Origin: Alphaproteobacteria bacterium
GTDB lineage: Bacteria; Pseudomonadota; Alphaproteobacteria; Rhodobacterales; Rhodobacteraceae
Reading direction: 5' to 3'
DNA: 64,000 nt
NCBI GenBank assembly: GCA_030431485.1
Contig: JAUIIR010000002.1
Span: forward strand, 99,629 to 163,628
Position 1 is the first letter of the stretch. Every line of letters starts with the position of its first letter. The notes beneath the pieces were generated by a model. It made no database searches and had not been told where the DNA came from. It saw only the letters and a list, made by a program, of their open reading frames with translations. Shown piece after piece: positions 54,458 through 63,456 of the stretch. Position numbers and translations under genes: made by a program.

Positions 54458-55084
54458 TCAGAGCGTCGATTGCACCCACTGTGCGAATGTGTCGAAGACC
54501 TGATCCGATGCGGTGCTGAAGGCGTCGATCACAACATCCGTCTCCGTGGTCGCCGCGACAGCGGTTGCGTTGAAGCGGCGGCTGGCGACGATGCTGGCGT
54601 CCCGTTCGCGGACAATCCGCACCAGAAGGGTTATCTGCACTTTGGCGGCGTCCGTGCCGGGCACCACATCGGCGTGAAAGTCGATAACCTCGGTCACAAG
54701 CGCGAAATCCCCGCTTACGCCCAGGGGTTTGCGACCGACATAGCGCACAGCGCCCGTGGCCTCGATAGAGCGCAGCATCAGCGTCTGGACCATCACTGGG
54801 GTTGGTTCGCTCCACCGCACATCGGGAAGATACTGTGCCTGAAGCGCATTAGGACGGATCATGATGCGGTCGGTGGCCAAAGCCCCGCTTGTGGTCGGGA
54901 TTTCGATGATCACATCCCGCGCCAATACGCGGCCCCCACTGGGCTCAATGCTGGCCGGAGCGCGCAATTCGTACACGTCCAGCGGCGTCGCTGCATCGCT
55001 TACGGCGGTGATCGCGGCACAGCCTGTCAGTCCGGCAAGGCTGATCGCGACGATCATGTTCCGCAAAGAGGCCCATAGTGTCAT
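54458..55084 (-). CDS. ABC-type transport auxiliary lipoprotein (PqiC-like)
   Basis: This 208-residue lipoprotein has a signal peptide ending in the lipobox LTGC and a C-terminal part with RRFNATAVAATTETDVVIDAFSTASDQVF, matching the ABC_trans_aux family. Such proteins sit at the outer membrane and partner MCE transporters. It overlaps the MCE gene by four bases and is the last of a four-gene operon. Confidence 0.87.
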   Translation of the reverse strand: MTLWASLRNMIVAISLAGLTGCAAITAVSDAATPLDVYELRAPASIEPSGGRVLARDVIIEIPTTSGALATDRIMIRPNALQAQYLPDVRWSEPTPVMVQTLMLRSIEATGAVRYVGRKPLGVSGDFALVTEVIDFHADVVPGTDAAKVQITLLVRIVRERDASIVASRRFNATAVAATTETDVVIDAFSTASDQVFDTFAQWVQSTL

Positions 55085-56820
55085 CGTCTGAACTCCGGCG
55101 TTTCACTGTCGAGAAAGAACCGCGTTGGGTCTCTCTGGATTTGATCGGTCAAACGGTCGAGATTTCCAATCAATGCGCGGCTTTCCTGTGCCAGCCGGGA
55201 ATAAAGCGGCAAGGCAGTTGTGGTGAAGTCCCGGATCGACGGAGACGCTGCGCTGGTCAGGTTGCGTAGCTCGGCAAATGTGTCGGATGCCGCCTGACTG
55301 GCGGCGCGCAGGTCGGAGGACATTCCGGGAATGTCTGCGGACACCTGCGCGATGGCGGCATCAAGGCTGGCAAGAGAGGCTTCCAACCCGGTGATGATCC
55401 CGTCCAGATCCTCATTGATGACCCGGTCCGCGCCGGTGAAGGCCCGCTCCGCCGCGCCCAGCGCGCGGTCTCCGGTTTCCAGCGCGTCATTGATCGCGGC
55501 CAGCGTGGTGTTTGCGTTGGCAAAGGACACGCGCGCATCTTCAAGGGTGACCTGCGCTGTTTCCAGCACTGCCTCGGCGGATTGGCTGGAGGCGGTCAGG
55601 TTGCCGCCAACTTCGGTCGCGACGGTGCGGAAGGTTTCGGCGGTCTGGCGGATATCGGCGATGATGACGGGCAGATCGGTGTTGGCGATCGAGGCCACGG
55701 ACGCGATGGCGCGGTCGGCATCGGCCACCATCGCGCGTGTTTCGGCCAGCAGCGGCGTGCCTTCATCGCGGATCAGCGTGTCGATGCTGCCTGCGGTTTC
55801 GGTGACGGCCTCGGCGGTGCCATCTAGACGGGCGATCAACGCGTCGGTGGCCTGCAGGGTTGTCTGCGCCTCTTGCAGCCGCGCGGTGGCCGTTTCTCCG
55901 GTGGTGTTGAGCGTTGCCATCAGCGCGCGGGCATCAGCCGAAAGCGCGGTGAGTTCGGTTTGCAGCGCGGCGGCGGTGGCGCGGAGGTCTGCTGTGGCCT
56001 GTGTGAGATCTTCGGAAATGTAAATCTCCGTCCGGTCGATGGCGTATTGGGCGCTGCTCAGGGTTTCCGCCCCGGTCGTCAGCACGCCTTTGCCCTGCTC
56101 GGAGAGTTCGCCGATAGAGGTCAGGGTGGCGTCGGCGGTTTGCAGCACTTCGGTCAGGTCGCCTGTCAGCGTGTTGAGCGTTTCGTTGAAACGGTTGATC
56201 TGTTCGGCAAAGTCGCTGACCGTTGTCGAGATTGACGAGAACCCATCCAGTGTTTCGGCAAATTCGGCGGATGCGGTTTCAACGTTGGCAATGATGCTGT
56301 TGATGCGGTCCCGGTTCTCGGCTCCGAGCAGATCACCCACGTCGGACACAAGCTGCAGTGACTCTTCAAGCAGACGCGGAGCGTCTTCGGAGAGGCTCTG
56401 CAGAGTGGAGCGCCCGGCGGTGATCTCGGGGACGGGCTGGTCCTGGGTTGGCTCTAGTAGCGCTGCATCGGGTGATCCGGGGCCGATACCGACAAAGGAC
56501 ACGCCGGTCACACCTTGTGCTTCGATGGTTGCGATGCTGTCGGTGCGGACGGGGGTTGCGGCATCCACCTCGACCCGGACAAGGATCGTGCCATCCTGAT
56601 TGGGAGCCAGCCGCACGTCCACCACCTGTCCGACGGGCAAGCCGCTGAAACGGACGTCGGACGCGTTGCTCAGGCCGGAGACCGAAGAGAACCGGATGTC
56701 GTAGTAATCGAACTGGCGGTCCAGCTCGACCTGCGCGAACCAAAGGAAAAACCCAAGGATGCCCAGCAGCCCCGCGAGGGTGAACGCGCCGATCAGGACA
56801 AAGTTTGCCTTGGTTTCCAA
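55081..56820 (-). CDS. MCE-domain substrate-carrier protein with long helical tail
   Basis: This 579-residue protein has an N-terminal membrane anchor (about 7-29), an MCE domain near residues 38-115 (VSGLSNASDVRFSGLPVGQVVDVRL), and then more than 400 residues rich in Ala, Thr, Leu and Asp/Glu with heptad-like spacing. The long part may form a helical tube that spans the periplasm, as in other single-MCE proteins of lipid importers. It should carry lipids between membranes with the ABC and permease upstream and the lipoprotein downstream. The lipid is unknown. It begins one base after the ATPase gene stop. Confidence 0.9.
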   Translation of the reverse strand: METKANFVLIGAFTLAGLLGILGFFLWFAQVELDRQFDYYDIRFSSVSGLSNASDVRFSGLPVGQVVDVRLAPNQDGTILVRVEVDAATPVRTDSIATIEAQGVTGVSFVGIGPGSPDAALLEPTQDQPVPEITAGRSTLQSLSEDAPRLLEESLQLVSDVGDLLGAENRDRINSIIANVETASAEFAETLDGFSSISTTVSDFAEQINRFNETLNTLTGDLTEVLQTADATLTSIGELSEQGKGVLTTGAETLSSAQYAIDRTEIYISEDLTQATADLRATAAALQTELTALSADARALMATLNTTGETATARLQEAQTTLQATDALIARLDGTAEAVTETAGSIDTLIRDEGTPLLAETRAMVADADRAIASVASIANTDLPVIIADIRQTAETFRTVATEVGGNLTASSQSAEAVLETAQVTLEDARVSFANANTTLAAINDALETGDRALGAAERAFTGADRVINEDLDGIITGLEASLASLDAAIAQVSADIPGMSSDLRAASQAASDTFAELRNLTSAASPSIRDFTTTALPLYSRLAQESRALIGNLDRLTDQIQRDPTRFFLDSETPEFRR

Positions 56821-56821
56821 G

Positions 56822-57607
56822 TCAGTCGCCTTTCATCGGTTTGTCGGGCACAGCGGCGCGGGCTCGGGGGCCGTGGAAATATTCGTGCACCCAAGGATGT
56901 TCGACCTCCAGCATATCCGCCATGCTGCCGGTCACCAGTACCTTTCGCTCTGCGAGCACTGCGATGCGGTCACACGTCGCGTGCAGCGTGTCGAGATCAT
57001 GGGTCACGAGGAAGACGGTCAGGCCAAGCGAATGCGACAGATCGCGGATCAGCTCGTCAAAGGCGGCGGCGCCGATAGGATCAAGACCCGCTGTCGGTTC
57101 ATCAAGAAAAACAATGTCCGGATCAAGCGCCAGCGCACGTGCCAGCCCGGCCCGTTTGCGCATGCCGCCTGACAGCTCAGACGGGTACTTGTCGCCAGCG
57201 AGGTATTGCAGGCCGACCATAGAGATCTTGAGATCAGCAAGGTCGCTGCGGATCTGCGGATCAAGACCCGTGATTGCACGCATCGGGACTTCGACGTTTT
57301 CGCGCACGGTGAGGGACGAAAACAGCGCGCCGTCCTGAAACATGACACCCCAGCGGTTTTCCAGCTTCTGCCGCGTGTCTTCGTCCGCATTCAGAACATC
57401 GGTGCCCAGCACATCCACAGACCCGGCAGCAGGTTTCTGCAACCCTGCGATGGTGCGCAGCAGGACCGATTTCCCGGTGCCAGAGCCGCCCACAACGCCA
57501 ATGATTTCGCCACGATAGACGTCGAGGTCCAAGTCCTCGTGCACAACTTGCCGCCCGAACTGGTTGCGGATGCCGCGCAGCCGTATGACCACCTCGCGCT
57601 CGGTCAT
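56822..57607 (-). CDS. MlaF-like ABC ATPase of the MCE transport system
   Basis: This 261-residue ATPase has Walker A GGSGTGKS, signature LSGGMRKR, Walker B VFLDEPTAGLDP and H-loop THD. The SGGMRKRAGLARAL sequence is typical of MlaF. It drives the permease encoded by the upstream gene. ATG 57607 overlaps the permease stop by four bases (ATGA). Confidence 0.93.
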   Translation of the reverse strand: MTEREVVIRLRGIRNQFGRQVVHEDLDLDVYRGEIIGVVGGSGTGKSVLLRTIAGLQKPAAGSVDVLGTDVLNADEDTRQKLENRWGVMFQDGALFSSLTVRENVEVPMRAITGLDPQIRSDLADLKISMVGLQYLAGDKYPSELSGGMRKRAGLARALALDPDIVFLDEPTAGLDPIGAAAFDELIRDLSHSLGLTVFLVTHDLDTLHATCDRIAVLAERKVLVTGSMADMLEVEHPWVHEYFHGPRARAAVPDKPMKGD

Positions 57608-58731
57608 ATGCCGATCCTTGCAAAGAAGATGGAGAACACAGCGTCGGCGACGATCACCGCAAAGATCGCGGTAACCACCGCGTTCGAGGTCATGCGACCC
57701 AGCGACTCCGCGTTGCTTTGCACCTGCATGCCTGCGTGGCAGCCGACAACGCCGATGATCATGGCGAAGACCGGTGCTTTGAGCAAACCGACAAACACAT
57801 GGCTCACCGCCGTGCCTTCGACCAGCCGCGTGGTGAACATCGCGGGCGAAATCCCTAGGTCGATCCATGACATGAGCGCGCCACCGAAGAGGCCAGCGAT
57901 ATTGGCGATCAGCCCGAGGATTGGCAGCATGATGAGCAACGCAAGGATGCGCGGCACAAAAAGGTTCATGCCAGGATCAAGGCCAAGCGTGCGCATCGCG
58001 TCAATTTCCTCGCGCATCTTCATCGACCCGATGGCGGCGGTGAAGGCCGATGCGGTCCGGCCCGCGACGATGATGGCGGTGAGCAGAATACCCAATTCCC
58101 GCAGCACAGAGATGGCGATCAGGTCGACGACGAACACCTCGGCCCCGAACTGACGCAATTGGGTCGAGCCCTGGAAGGCCAGAACGACACCGATCAGAAA
58201 CGCCATGAGTGCCACGATGGGCACGGCTTTGAGGCCCACCTCTTCGCAATGGTGCACAAGGGAGGTGAGTTTGAATTCGCTCGGATGACGGACAGCTCGG
58301 GCAAGGCGATGCAGAAAAATGCCCAGATAGGCGGTCAAGGCACGCATGAACATGACACCAGAGAACACACGTCGACCAAAGCGGTCGAGCCACGCCCTGA
58401 ATGACCTGTCCTGCTGCGGTGGTTCTTCCCGCTTGGGCAGCGCGTTTTCCACCGTGCGCAACAGGCTTTCTGCTTCGGCACTTGCACCGGTAAATGACCC
58501 CAGGTCAGCGGACCGGTCTTTTTGAAAGTCGAGCAGTGCCCAAGCACCTGCCGTATCCAGGCGCGTGACATCGGCCAGATCAATGCTGCGCACCGTGCCC
58601 GCGTCGACGCTGGAAAGCTTGCTACGCAGCGCTGTCACCGTCCGGATCGTCAACGCCCCGCTTAGATGGATCGTGCCCGTGTCGCCATCCAAACGCAGCG
58701 AAAAGTTTGCACTGTCGCCATCGTGGGTCAT
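57604..58731 (-). CDS. STAS-MlaE fused permease
   Basis: This 375-residue protein has an N-terminal STAS domain (about 15-95, with LSGALTIRTVTALRSKL and DLADVTRLDTAGAWALLDF) and then the MlaE permease domain (from about residue 120) with the conserved block LIGVVLAFQGSTQLRQFGAEVFVVDLI and SAFTAAIGSMKMREEIDAMRTLG. In E. coli MlaB (STAS) and MlaE are separate; here they are one chain, which is common in Rhodobacteraceae. It is first in the four-gene operon. Confidence 0.92.
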   Translation of the reverse strand: MTHDGDSANFSLRLDGDTGTIHLSGALTIRTVTALRSKLSSVDAGTVRSIDLADVTRLDTAGAWALLDFQKDRSADLGSFTGASAEAESLLRTVENALPKREEPPQQDRSFRAWLDRFGRRVFSGVMFMRALTAYLGIFLHRLARAVRHPSEFKLTSLVHHCEEVGLKAVPIVALMAFLIGVVLAFQGSTQLRQFGAEVFVVDLIAISVLRELGILLTAIIVAGRTASAFTAAIGSMKMREEIDAMRTLGLDPGMNLFVPRILALLIMLPILGLIANIAGLFGGALMSWIDLGISPAMFTTRLVEGTAVSHVFVGLLKAPVFAMIIGVVGCHAGMQVQSNAESLGRMTSNAVVTAIFAVIVADAVFSIFFARIGI

Positions 58732-59058
58732 ACAGGCGTCTCGACTATTTTGCGAAAGCGCAAGGACAGGGCTCCGGTCGGTGTCATGGTTCCAAACTAT
58801 CCCGGCACGGACGCGGGCGGAAGCGATGATGCACTGCGGCGAAGCGCCACTTCCCCAACGCGTTTTGATACCTCGCCAGATAAAAATTTTCGCAATGATG
58901 CAGGTGCAGAAATCACCGGAATTTTCTTTTCCTTCAAATGCCGCACCTGCAAAGATCGCGGTACGGTATACCGTGGTATTCCCTTAAGTGCATAAAATCA
59001 TTTGATTTTTTTGAAAAACGCGCGTAACTCTCTCAGATACTCTGTGGGGAGGACGATC
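58732..59058. promoter_or_regulatory. Divergent control region between the MCE and hydratase operons (two inverted repeats)
   Basis: The 327-base gap holds no gene I can support. It contains the perfect 12-bp palindrome ACGGTATACCGT (58963-58974), about 85 bases before the hydratase ATG, and 9-bp arms TGCAGGTGC (58899-58907) and GCACCTGCA (58943-58951) around an AT-rich 35-base spacer. The palindrome resembles GntR-type operators. The rest of the gap shows nothing further that I recognise. Confidence 0.5.
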
Positions 59059-59895
59059 ATGGACATGCTTAATCTGGATGCCTGGACTGGCCGTGTCACC
59101 CGCGATGCGGGCTGCGTCACACCAGAGCTTGCGCGGCAACTTCATGCCACGGTTGGTCTTGGAAAAATGCCGCAGCACGGCGATCCACTGCCCCCACTTT
59201 GGCACTGGTGCGCCTTCCCTTTGTCCACCCCGAACGACAAGCTGGGTCGCGACGGACACCCGCGCGAGACCGATCTTCTGCCACCGGTGCGTCTGGACCG
59301 GCGCATGTGGGCAGGTGGCGCATTGAAATTTTATGGCCCCGCTCTGCGCATCGGTGATCCGCTGGAACGGCGCTCGTCCATCCGGTCTGTGACCGAAAAA
59401 GAGGGATCAAGCGGGCCAATGGTGTTCGTCACCGTCGATCACGCGATCTACGGTCCTTCGGGCCTTGCCATCGAAGAACGGCAGGACATCGTATACTTGG
59501 AAATCCCTGACACCTATTCGCCGCCCGGGAAAAAGCCTCTACCCACCGCACCGGTCGAAGAGATCGACACAACCGAAGCGCTGCTGTTCCGGTACTCGGC
59601 TGTCACCTTCAACGCCCACCGCATTCACTACGACCTGCCCTACACGCAGAAGGTCGAGAAATATCCCGGTCTTGTGGTGCATGGACCGCTGCAGGCAACG
59701 CTGCTGATGCGTGCAGCCATGCGCGAGCGGGGCAGAACGCCAAAATACTTCGATTTCCGAGGTGTGCATCCGATGTTTGCGGGCTCCCCCTGCGAAATTG
59801 CGATGGAGGAAGAAGATGCGGTACTCAGCCTCTGGACTGGGCAAGACGGGCATCAGTGCATGCAGGCCACAGCCATCTGGGCGGACGCACAATGA
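59059..59895 (+). CDS. MaoC/hotdog hydratase, mesaconyl-C4-CoA-hydratase-like
   Basis: This 278-residue protein has an N-terminal FAS1-like dehydratase half and a C-terminal hotdog half with the hydratase-2 pattern SAVTFNAHRIHYDLPYTQKVEKYPGLVVHGPLQATLL (Asn/His/Asp). Its closest characterised type is mesaconyl-C4-CoA hydratase of the 3-hydroxypropionate bicycle. It is coupled (ATGA overlap) to a CaiB/BaiF CoA-transferase, like the mct-meh pair. The start at ATG 59059 has GGAGG ten bases upstream. Confidence 0.85.
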   Translation: MDMLNLDAWTGRVTRDAGCVTPELARQLHATVGLGKMPQHGDPLPPLWHWCAFPLSTPNDKLGRDGHPRETDLLPPVRLDRRMWAGGALKFYGPALRIGDPLERRSSIRSVTEKEGSSGPMVFVTVDHAIYGPSGLAIEERQDIVYLEIPDTYSPPGKKPLPTAPVEEIDTTEALLFRYSAVTFNAHRIHYDLPYTQKVEKYPGLVVHGPLQATLLMRAAMRERGRTPKYFDFRGVHPMFAGSPCEIAMEEEDAVLSLWTGQDGHQCMQATAIWADAQ

Positions 59896-61130
59896 GCGTG
59901 CTCAAGGGCATGCGGGTCGTCGAAGGGTCGGCCTTTGTCGCGGTGCCGTTGGCGGGTATGACGTTGGCGCAGATGGGGGCCGAGGTGATCCGCTTTGACC
60001 GCCTGGGGGGCGGTCTTGATGCCGGAAGATGGCCTCTGGCTCCTAATGGAGAGAGCCTGTTCTGGGCAGGAATGAACAAGGGCAAGAAATCCATCGCCGT
60101 CGATATGAAATCCCCTGAGGGCCGTGAATTGATCACCCGGATCATCACCGCGCCGGGTGACGATGCGGGTCTTTTCCTGACCAACCTGCGGGTGCGCGGC
60201 TGGATGGATTACGAAACCCTTAGCCAGCAGCGCCGCGATCTGGTCATGGTCACTTTGACCGGGGATCGGCACGGGCGGCCTCAGGTGGACTACACCGTCA
60301 ATCCGGCCCTTGGCATCCCGCACATGACCGGCCCAGTCGACAGCGATGAACCTGTCGCGCATGCGCTGCCCGCATGGGACCTGATCGCAGGCAACATGTG
60401 TGTATCGGCGTTCTTGGCCGCAGAACGGCACCGGTTGCGCGGGCATGGCGGACAGGAAGTCGAGATCGCGTTGAAAGACGTGGCGGCTGCCACGCTTGGC
60501 CATCTGGGCATGATCGGGGATGTGACGCTGAACAGTGCGGACCGGGGCAAATCCGGTAATGCGCTTTACGGGGCCTATGGGCAAGATTTCGTCTGCGCGG
60601 ATGGTCGCCGCGTCATGGTGATAGGTCTGACCGACCGGCAATGGCGTGGCATCTGCAAGGCGACAGGCACCGGCGAAGCTATGTCTGCGCTGGAACGGCG
60701 GCTTGGTGTGTCATTGGCCGACGAAGGCAACCGCTGGCGCTTCCGCGATAAGATCACAGCGATCCTGAAGCCGTGGTTCGCCCAGCGCCGTGTGCCGGAA
60801 TTCGAGGCCGCGTTCAATAAGGTCGGGTTGACATGGTCCGAATTCCGCACCGTGCGCGAAGCGGTCGCGCAGGACAGCGATCTGAGCACCGACAACCCGA
60901 TGTTTTCGAATGTAGCGCAGCCGGGGATCGGTACCTATCGCGTGCCGTCTCACCCGGCGGCCTTCGGAGCGACGCCGCGCAGACCCGCGATACCTGCTCC
61001 CATTCTTGGTCAGCATACCGAAGAGATACTTTCCGATGTCGCGGGCTGTTCCGGCACTGAAATTGCGCAGTTGTTTGACGCTGGCGTCGTTCAATCGCCA
61101 AGCTTTGCAAAACCCCGGAACGCAGCCTGA
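59892..61130 (+). CDS. CaiB/BaiF family CoA-transferase, mesaconyl-CoA-transferase-like
   Basis: This 412-residue class III CoA-transferase has the N-terminal block LKGMRVVEGSAFVAVPLAGMTLAQMGAEVIRFD, GKKSIAVDMKSPEGRELI, and the catalytic-Asp region EIALKDVAAATLGHLGM. In combination with the hydratase the likeliest reaction is intramolecular CoA transfer of mesaconyl-C1-CoA to mesaconyl-C4-CoA, but other dicarboxylic acids are possible. It is co-transcribed with the hydratase and converges on the alpha/beta-hydrolase gene 8 bases away. Confidence 0.85.
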   Translation: MSVLKGMRVVEGSAFVAVPLAGMTLAQMGAEVIRFDRLGGGLDAGRWPLAPNGESLFWAGMNKGKKSIAVDMKSPEGRELITRIITAPGDDAGLFLTNLRVRGWMDYETLSQQRRDLVMVTLTGDRHGRPQVDYTVNPALGIPHMTGPVDSDEPVAHALPAWDLIAGNMCVSAFLAAERHRLRGHGGQEVEIALKDVAAATLGHLGMIGDVTLNSADRGKSGNALYGAYGQDFVCADGRRVMVIGLTDRQWRGICKATGTGEAMSALERRLGVSLADEGNRWRFRDKITAILKPWFAQRRVPEFEAAFNKVGLTWSEFRTVREAVAQDSDLSTDNPMFSNVAQPGIGTYRVPSHPAAFGATPRRPAIPAPILGQHTEEILSDVAGCSGTEIAQLFDAGVVQSPSFAKPRNAA

Positions 61131-61138
61131 CGCTTGGA

Positions 61139-61918
61139 TCAGCTGCCCACAGCCGACGGCTCCAGCTTAGTTGGCACCTTTGCGGCCGTATTGGTTGCTT
61201 CGTCAAGAAAATCCACAAGGATACTGTTGAACAGGTCTGGCTTTTCCAGATGAGCCGCGTGGGCGCAGTTTGGGATCACCGCGAGGCTGGTATTTGCAAT
61301 GCAGGTCCAGAGCTGTTCGATCTGCCGCCAAGGATAGGTGCGATCATTGTCACCCCAGATCACCAGCGTGGGGGACTTGATGAACGCGAGGTTGCCTTCG
61401 CCATTCCACCCTTCCATCGCGTTGAGACCGGCCACGATGGCCTCCAGACTGCTGCACTCCGCAATACCGGCGCAACCTTCAAACCCCGCAGCAGCCTCGC
61501 GCTCAAGAAACCAGGTCGCGGCAATGCGTCGGGCAGTGCGTTTTGGACCATCGGTCTGAGCCCGGCTCTTTGAGATGTGAATGGGCTCGAACCGCCCCGG
61601 CAAAACGCCTGTCGCCCCTGTGCCATAGAGCACAAGTTGATCCACCCTTTCGGGCGCGAGTCTGACCATCTCCTGCGCGATCATACCCCCCATCGAATGG
61701 CCGAGCAGATGGAACCGGACGATGTCCTGTGCCGTCAAGTGTTCCAAAACCCATGACGCAAACGCGGCAATCGTGTCCGGTGCGCGCAGATGAGCGTTCT
61801 CGCCAAAACCGGGCAGATCGACTGTCACCACATCATATCTGGTACTCAGAGCTTTTGTCTGTTCGGCCCACTGCCGGGACCCACCCATAAAGCCATGCAC
61901 CATGACGAGAGGCATCAT
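61139..61918 (-). CDS. Alpha/beta hydrolase
   Basis: This 259-residue hydrolase has the oxyanion block VMVHGFMGGSRQW, nucleophile GHSMGG, the acid in VIWGDNDRTYPW and His in NCAHAAHLEKPD, all in the family order. It begins as an ATGA overlap with the stop of the ABC permease gene, which makes it part of the transporter operon. The substrate may be related to the imported compound. Confidence 0.88.
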   Translation of the reverse strand: MMPLVMVHGFMGGSRQWAEQTKALSTRYDVVTVDLPGFGENAHLRAPDTIAAFASWVLEHLTAQDIVRFHLLGHSMGGMIAQEMVRLAPERVDQLVLYGTGATGVLPGRFEPIHISKSRAQTDGPKRTARRIAATWFLEREAAAGFEGCAGIAECSSLEAIVAGLNAMEGWNGEGNLAFIKSPTLVIWGDNDRTYPWRQIEQLWTCIANTSLAVIPNCAHAAHLEKPDLFNSILVDFLDEATNTAAKVPTKLEPSAVGS

Positions 61919-63456
61919 TTTCGGGCACCTTGTACGATCCGGTCGAGGATCATTGCACAGAAGAGGATCGAGAACCCTGCCAGGATACCCTGCCCCACAT
62001 TGGCGTATTGCAATGCTTCCAGAACGTCTTCACCCAGCCCTTTGGCTCCGATCAGCGATGCAACCACCACCATCGCAAGCGACAACATAATCGTTTGGTT
62101 GATGCCTGCACGGATTGATGGGCTGGCAAGCGGCAAATCCACCTTGGTCAGAAGATACCACTTGCTCGCGCCAAAACTGATCGCCGCTTCGCGCACACTC
62201 TCGGGGACACCGCGCAGACCGAGAACAGTCAGACGCACCACCGGCGTGCCGCCAAAGATCATTGTCACAACAACCGCCGCAGGCTTGCCGACTCCAAAAA
62301 AGGCAATGACCGGCACCATGAAAACAAAGGCGGGCATGGTCTGCATGAAATCCATAATCGGTTGGATAAAGGCGTAAAAACGTGGACGGCGGGCAGCAAA
62401 CATTCCCAGCGGTATGCCAATCACGATGGACAGGCATGCCGCCGTGCCGAGCAAAGCCAGCGTGGTCATCGCCGCTTCCCAAAAACCTAGCAGGCCCATA
62501 TAGGCAAGGAACGCACCCGAATAGATGGCGGTGCGAATGCCTGCCGTCAGCCACGTCAGCAGAATGATGAGGCTGGCAATTACAATCCACGGGGTCTGAA
62601 CAAGGATCACCTCAAGCGCGTCCAGCAAGGACCGGATCCCGAATGTGAGCCATTCGAAGAAGGTTTCGCTGTTGCGGACGCAGAACGCGATGAAGTCTTC
62701 CACCCATGCTATGCTGGTCAGGCGAATGTCCGGGTCCGTTGGAAAGGCGCTCAGCAATGAGAAGCGGCCGGGGAAGCTGTAGTGCACCATCGCGGTCGAG
62801 ACGATCAGGATCATGAAGACCGCACTGAACGCGATCTGTTCCATCGGCAATCCCGAGCGGATGGATCGGTCTGACAACCAGTCTGAAAACCTGCCTTCCA
62901 ACGCCCAGTTCGCGACGGTTGCCTGCGTGGCCTTGGCCAGAACCAGAAGAATGATGCCGGTCAGGACGATCCACGGCCCTTGCGCAGCCAGCGCTGCGGC
63001 CTCTTCACGAATGCCGCCGATATTTGCCTCCAGCGATTCAACCGTGCGTCTGAATGCATCGACGCGATCAGACCCGTTTTCGATGGCCGCTGCCAATTGC
63101 TGGCGGCGCAGCTCCAGCGTGCCTTCGATGGAGGCGATCCGCGCCATCGCTTCAGCAGCTAGGTCACCGAATAGCCCGCGTGCGATTTGCACAAATGCCA
63201 AAGCTTCGAGGATCAGGAATGGCAGCGCCCACGACCACAGCCCTCGGGCGCCAAACCAAATCGGCCCAAAAAGACCTGCCATCAGGTTGAAAGTCGGAGT
63301 GAACCGGGACGACGCTCCGATCTTGTCGAAGTTCCTGATGTAGTAGTCCGGATTGGTGCGCACAAAGGTGCGGATGTTCTCGCGGCGCTCTTCTGCATAG
63401 GCCAAAGCGGCTTCGCTTTCGGTGTCTTCGAGCGGATTGATATCTTGCTTGTTCAT
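61915..63456 (-). CDS. Glycine-betaine/proline-type ABC transporter permease with extended N-terminus
   Basis: This 513-residue protein has the ProW-type permease domain in its C-terminal half with the EAA loop GVPESVREAAISFGASKWYLL and about five or six spans from residue 280 on. The N-terminal 270 residues are unlike ProW: an acidic soluble start (MNKQDINPLEDTESEAALAY), NLMAGLFGPIWFGARGLWSW with a membrane segment, a helical stretch around residues 100-155 (GTLELRRQQLAAAIENGSDRV), and further spans. The ATPase gene overlaps by four bases. Substrate not deducible; no binding protein is in the window. Confidence 0.87.
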   Translation of the reverse strand: MNKQDINPLEDTESEAALAYAEERRENIRTFVRTNPDYYIRNFDKIGASSRFTPTFNLMAGLFGPIWFGARGLWSWALPFLILEALAFVQIARGLFGDLAAEAMARIASIEGTLELRRQQLAAAIENGSDRVDAFRRTVESLEANIGGIREEAAALAAQGPWIVLTGIILLVLAKATQATVANWALEGRFSDWLSDRSIRSGLPMEQIAFSAVFMILIVSTAMVHYSFPGRFSLLSAFPTDPDIRLTSIAWVEDFIAFCVRNSETFFEWLTFGIRSLLDALEVILVQTPWIVIASLIILLTWLTAGIRTAIYSGAFLAYMGLLGFWEAAMTTLALLGTAACLSIVIGIPLGMFAARRPRFYAFIQPIMDFMQTMPAFVFMVPVIAFFGVGKPAAVVVTMIFGGTPVVRLTVLGLRGVPESVREAAISFGASKWYLLTKVDLPLASPSIRAGINQTIMLSLAMVVVASLIGAKGLGEDVLEALQYANVGQGILAGFSILFCAMILDRIVQGARK

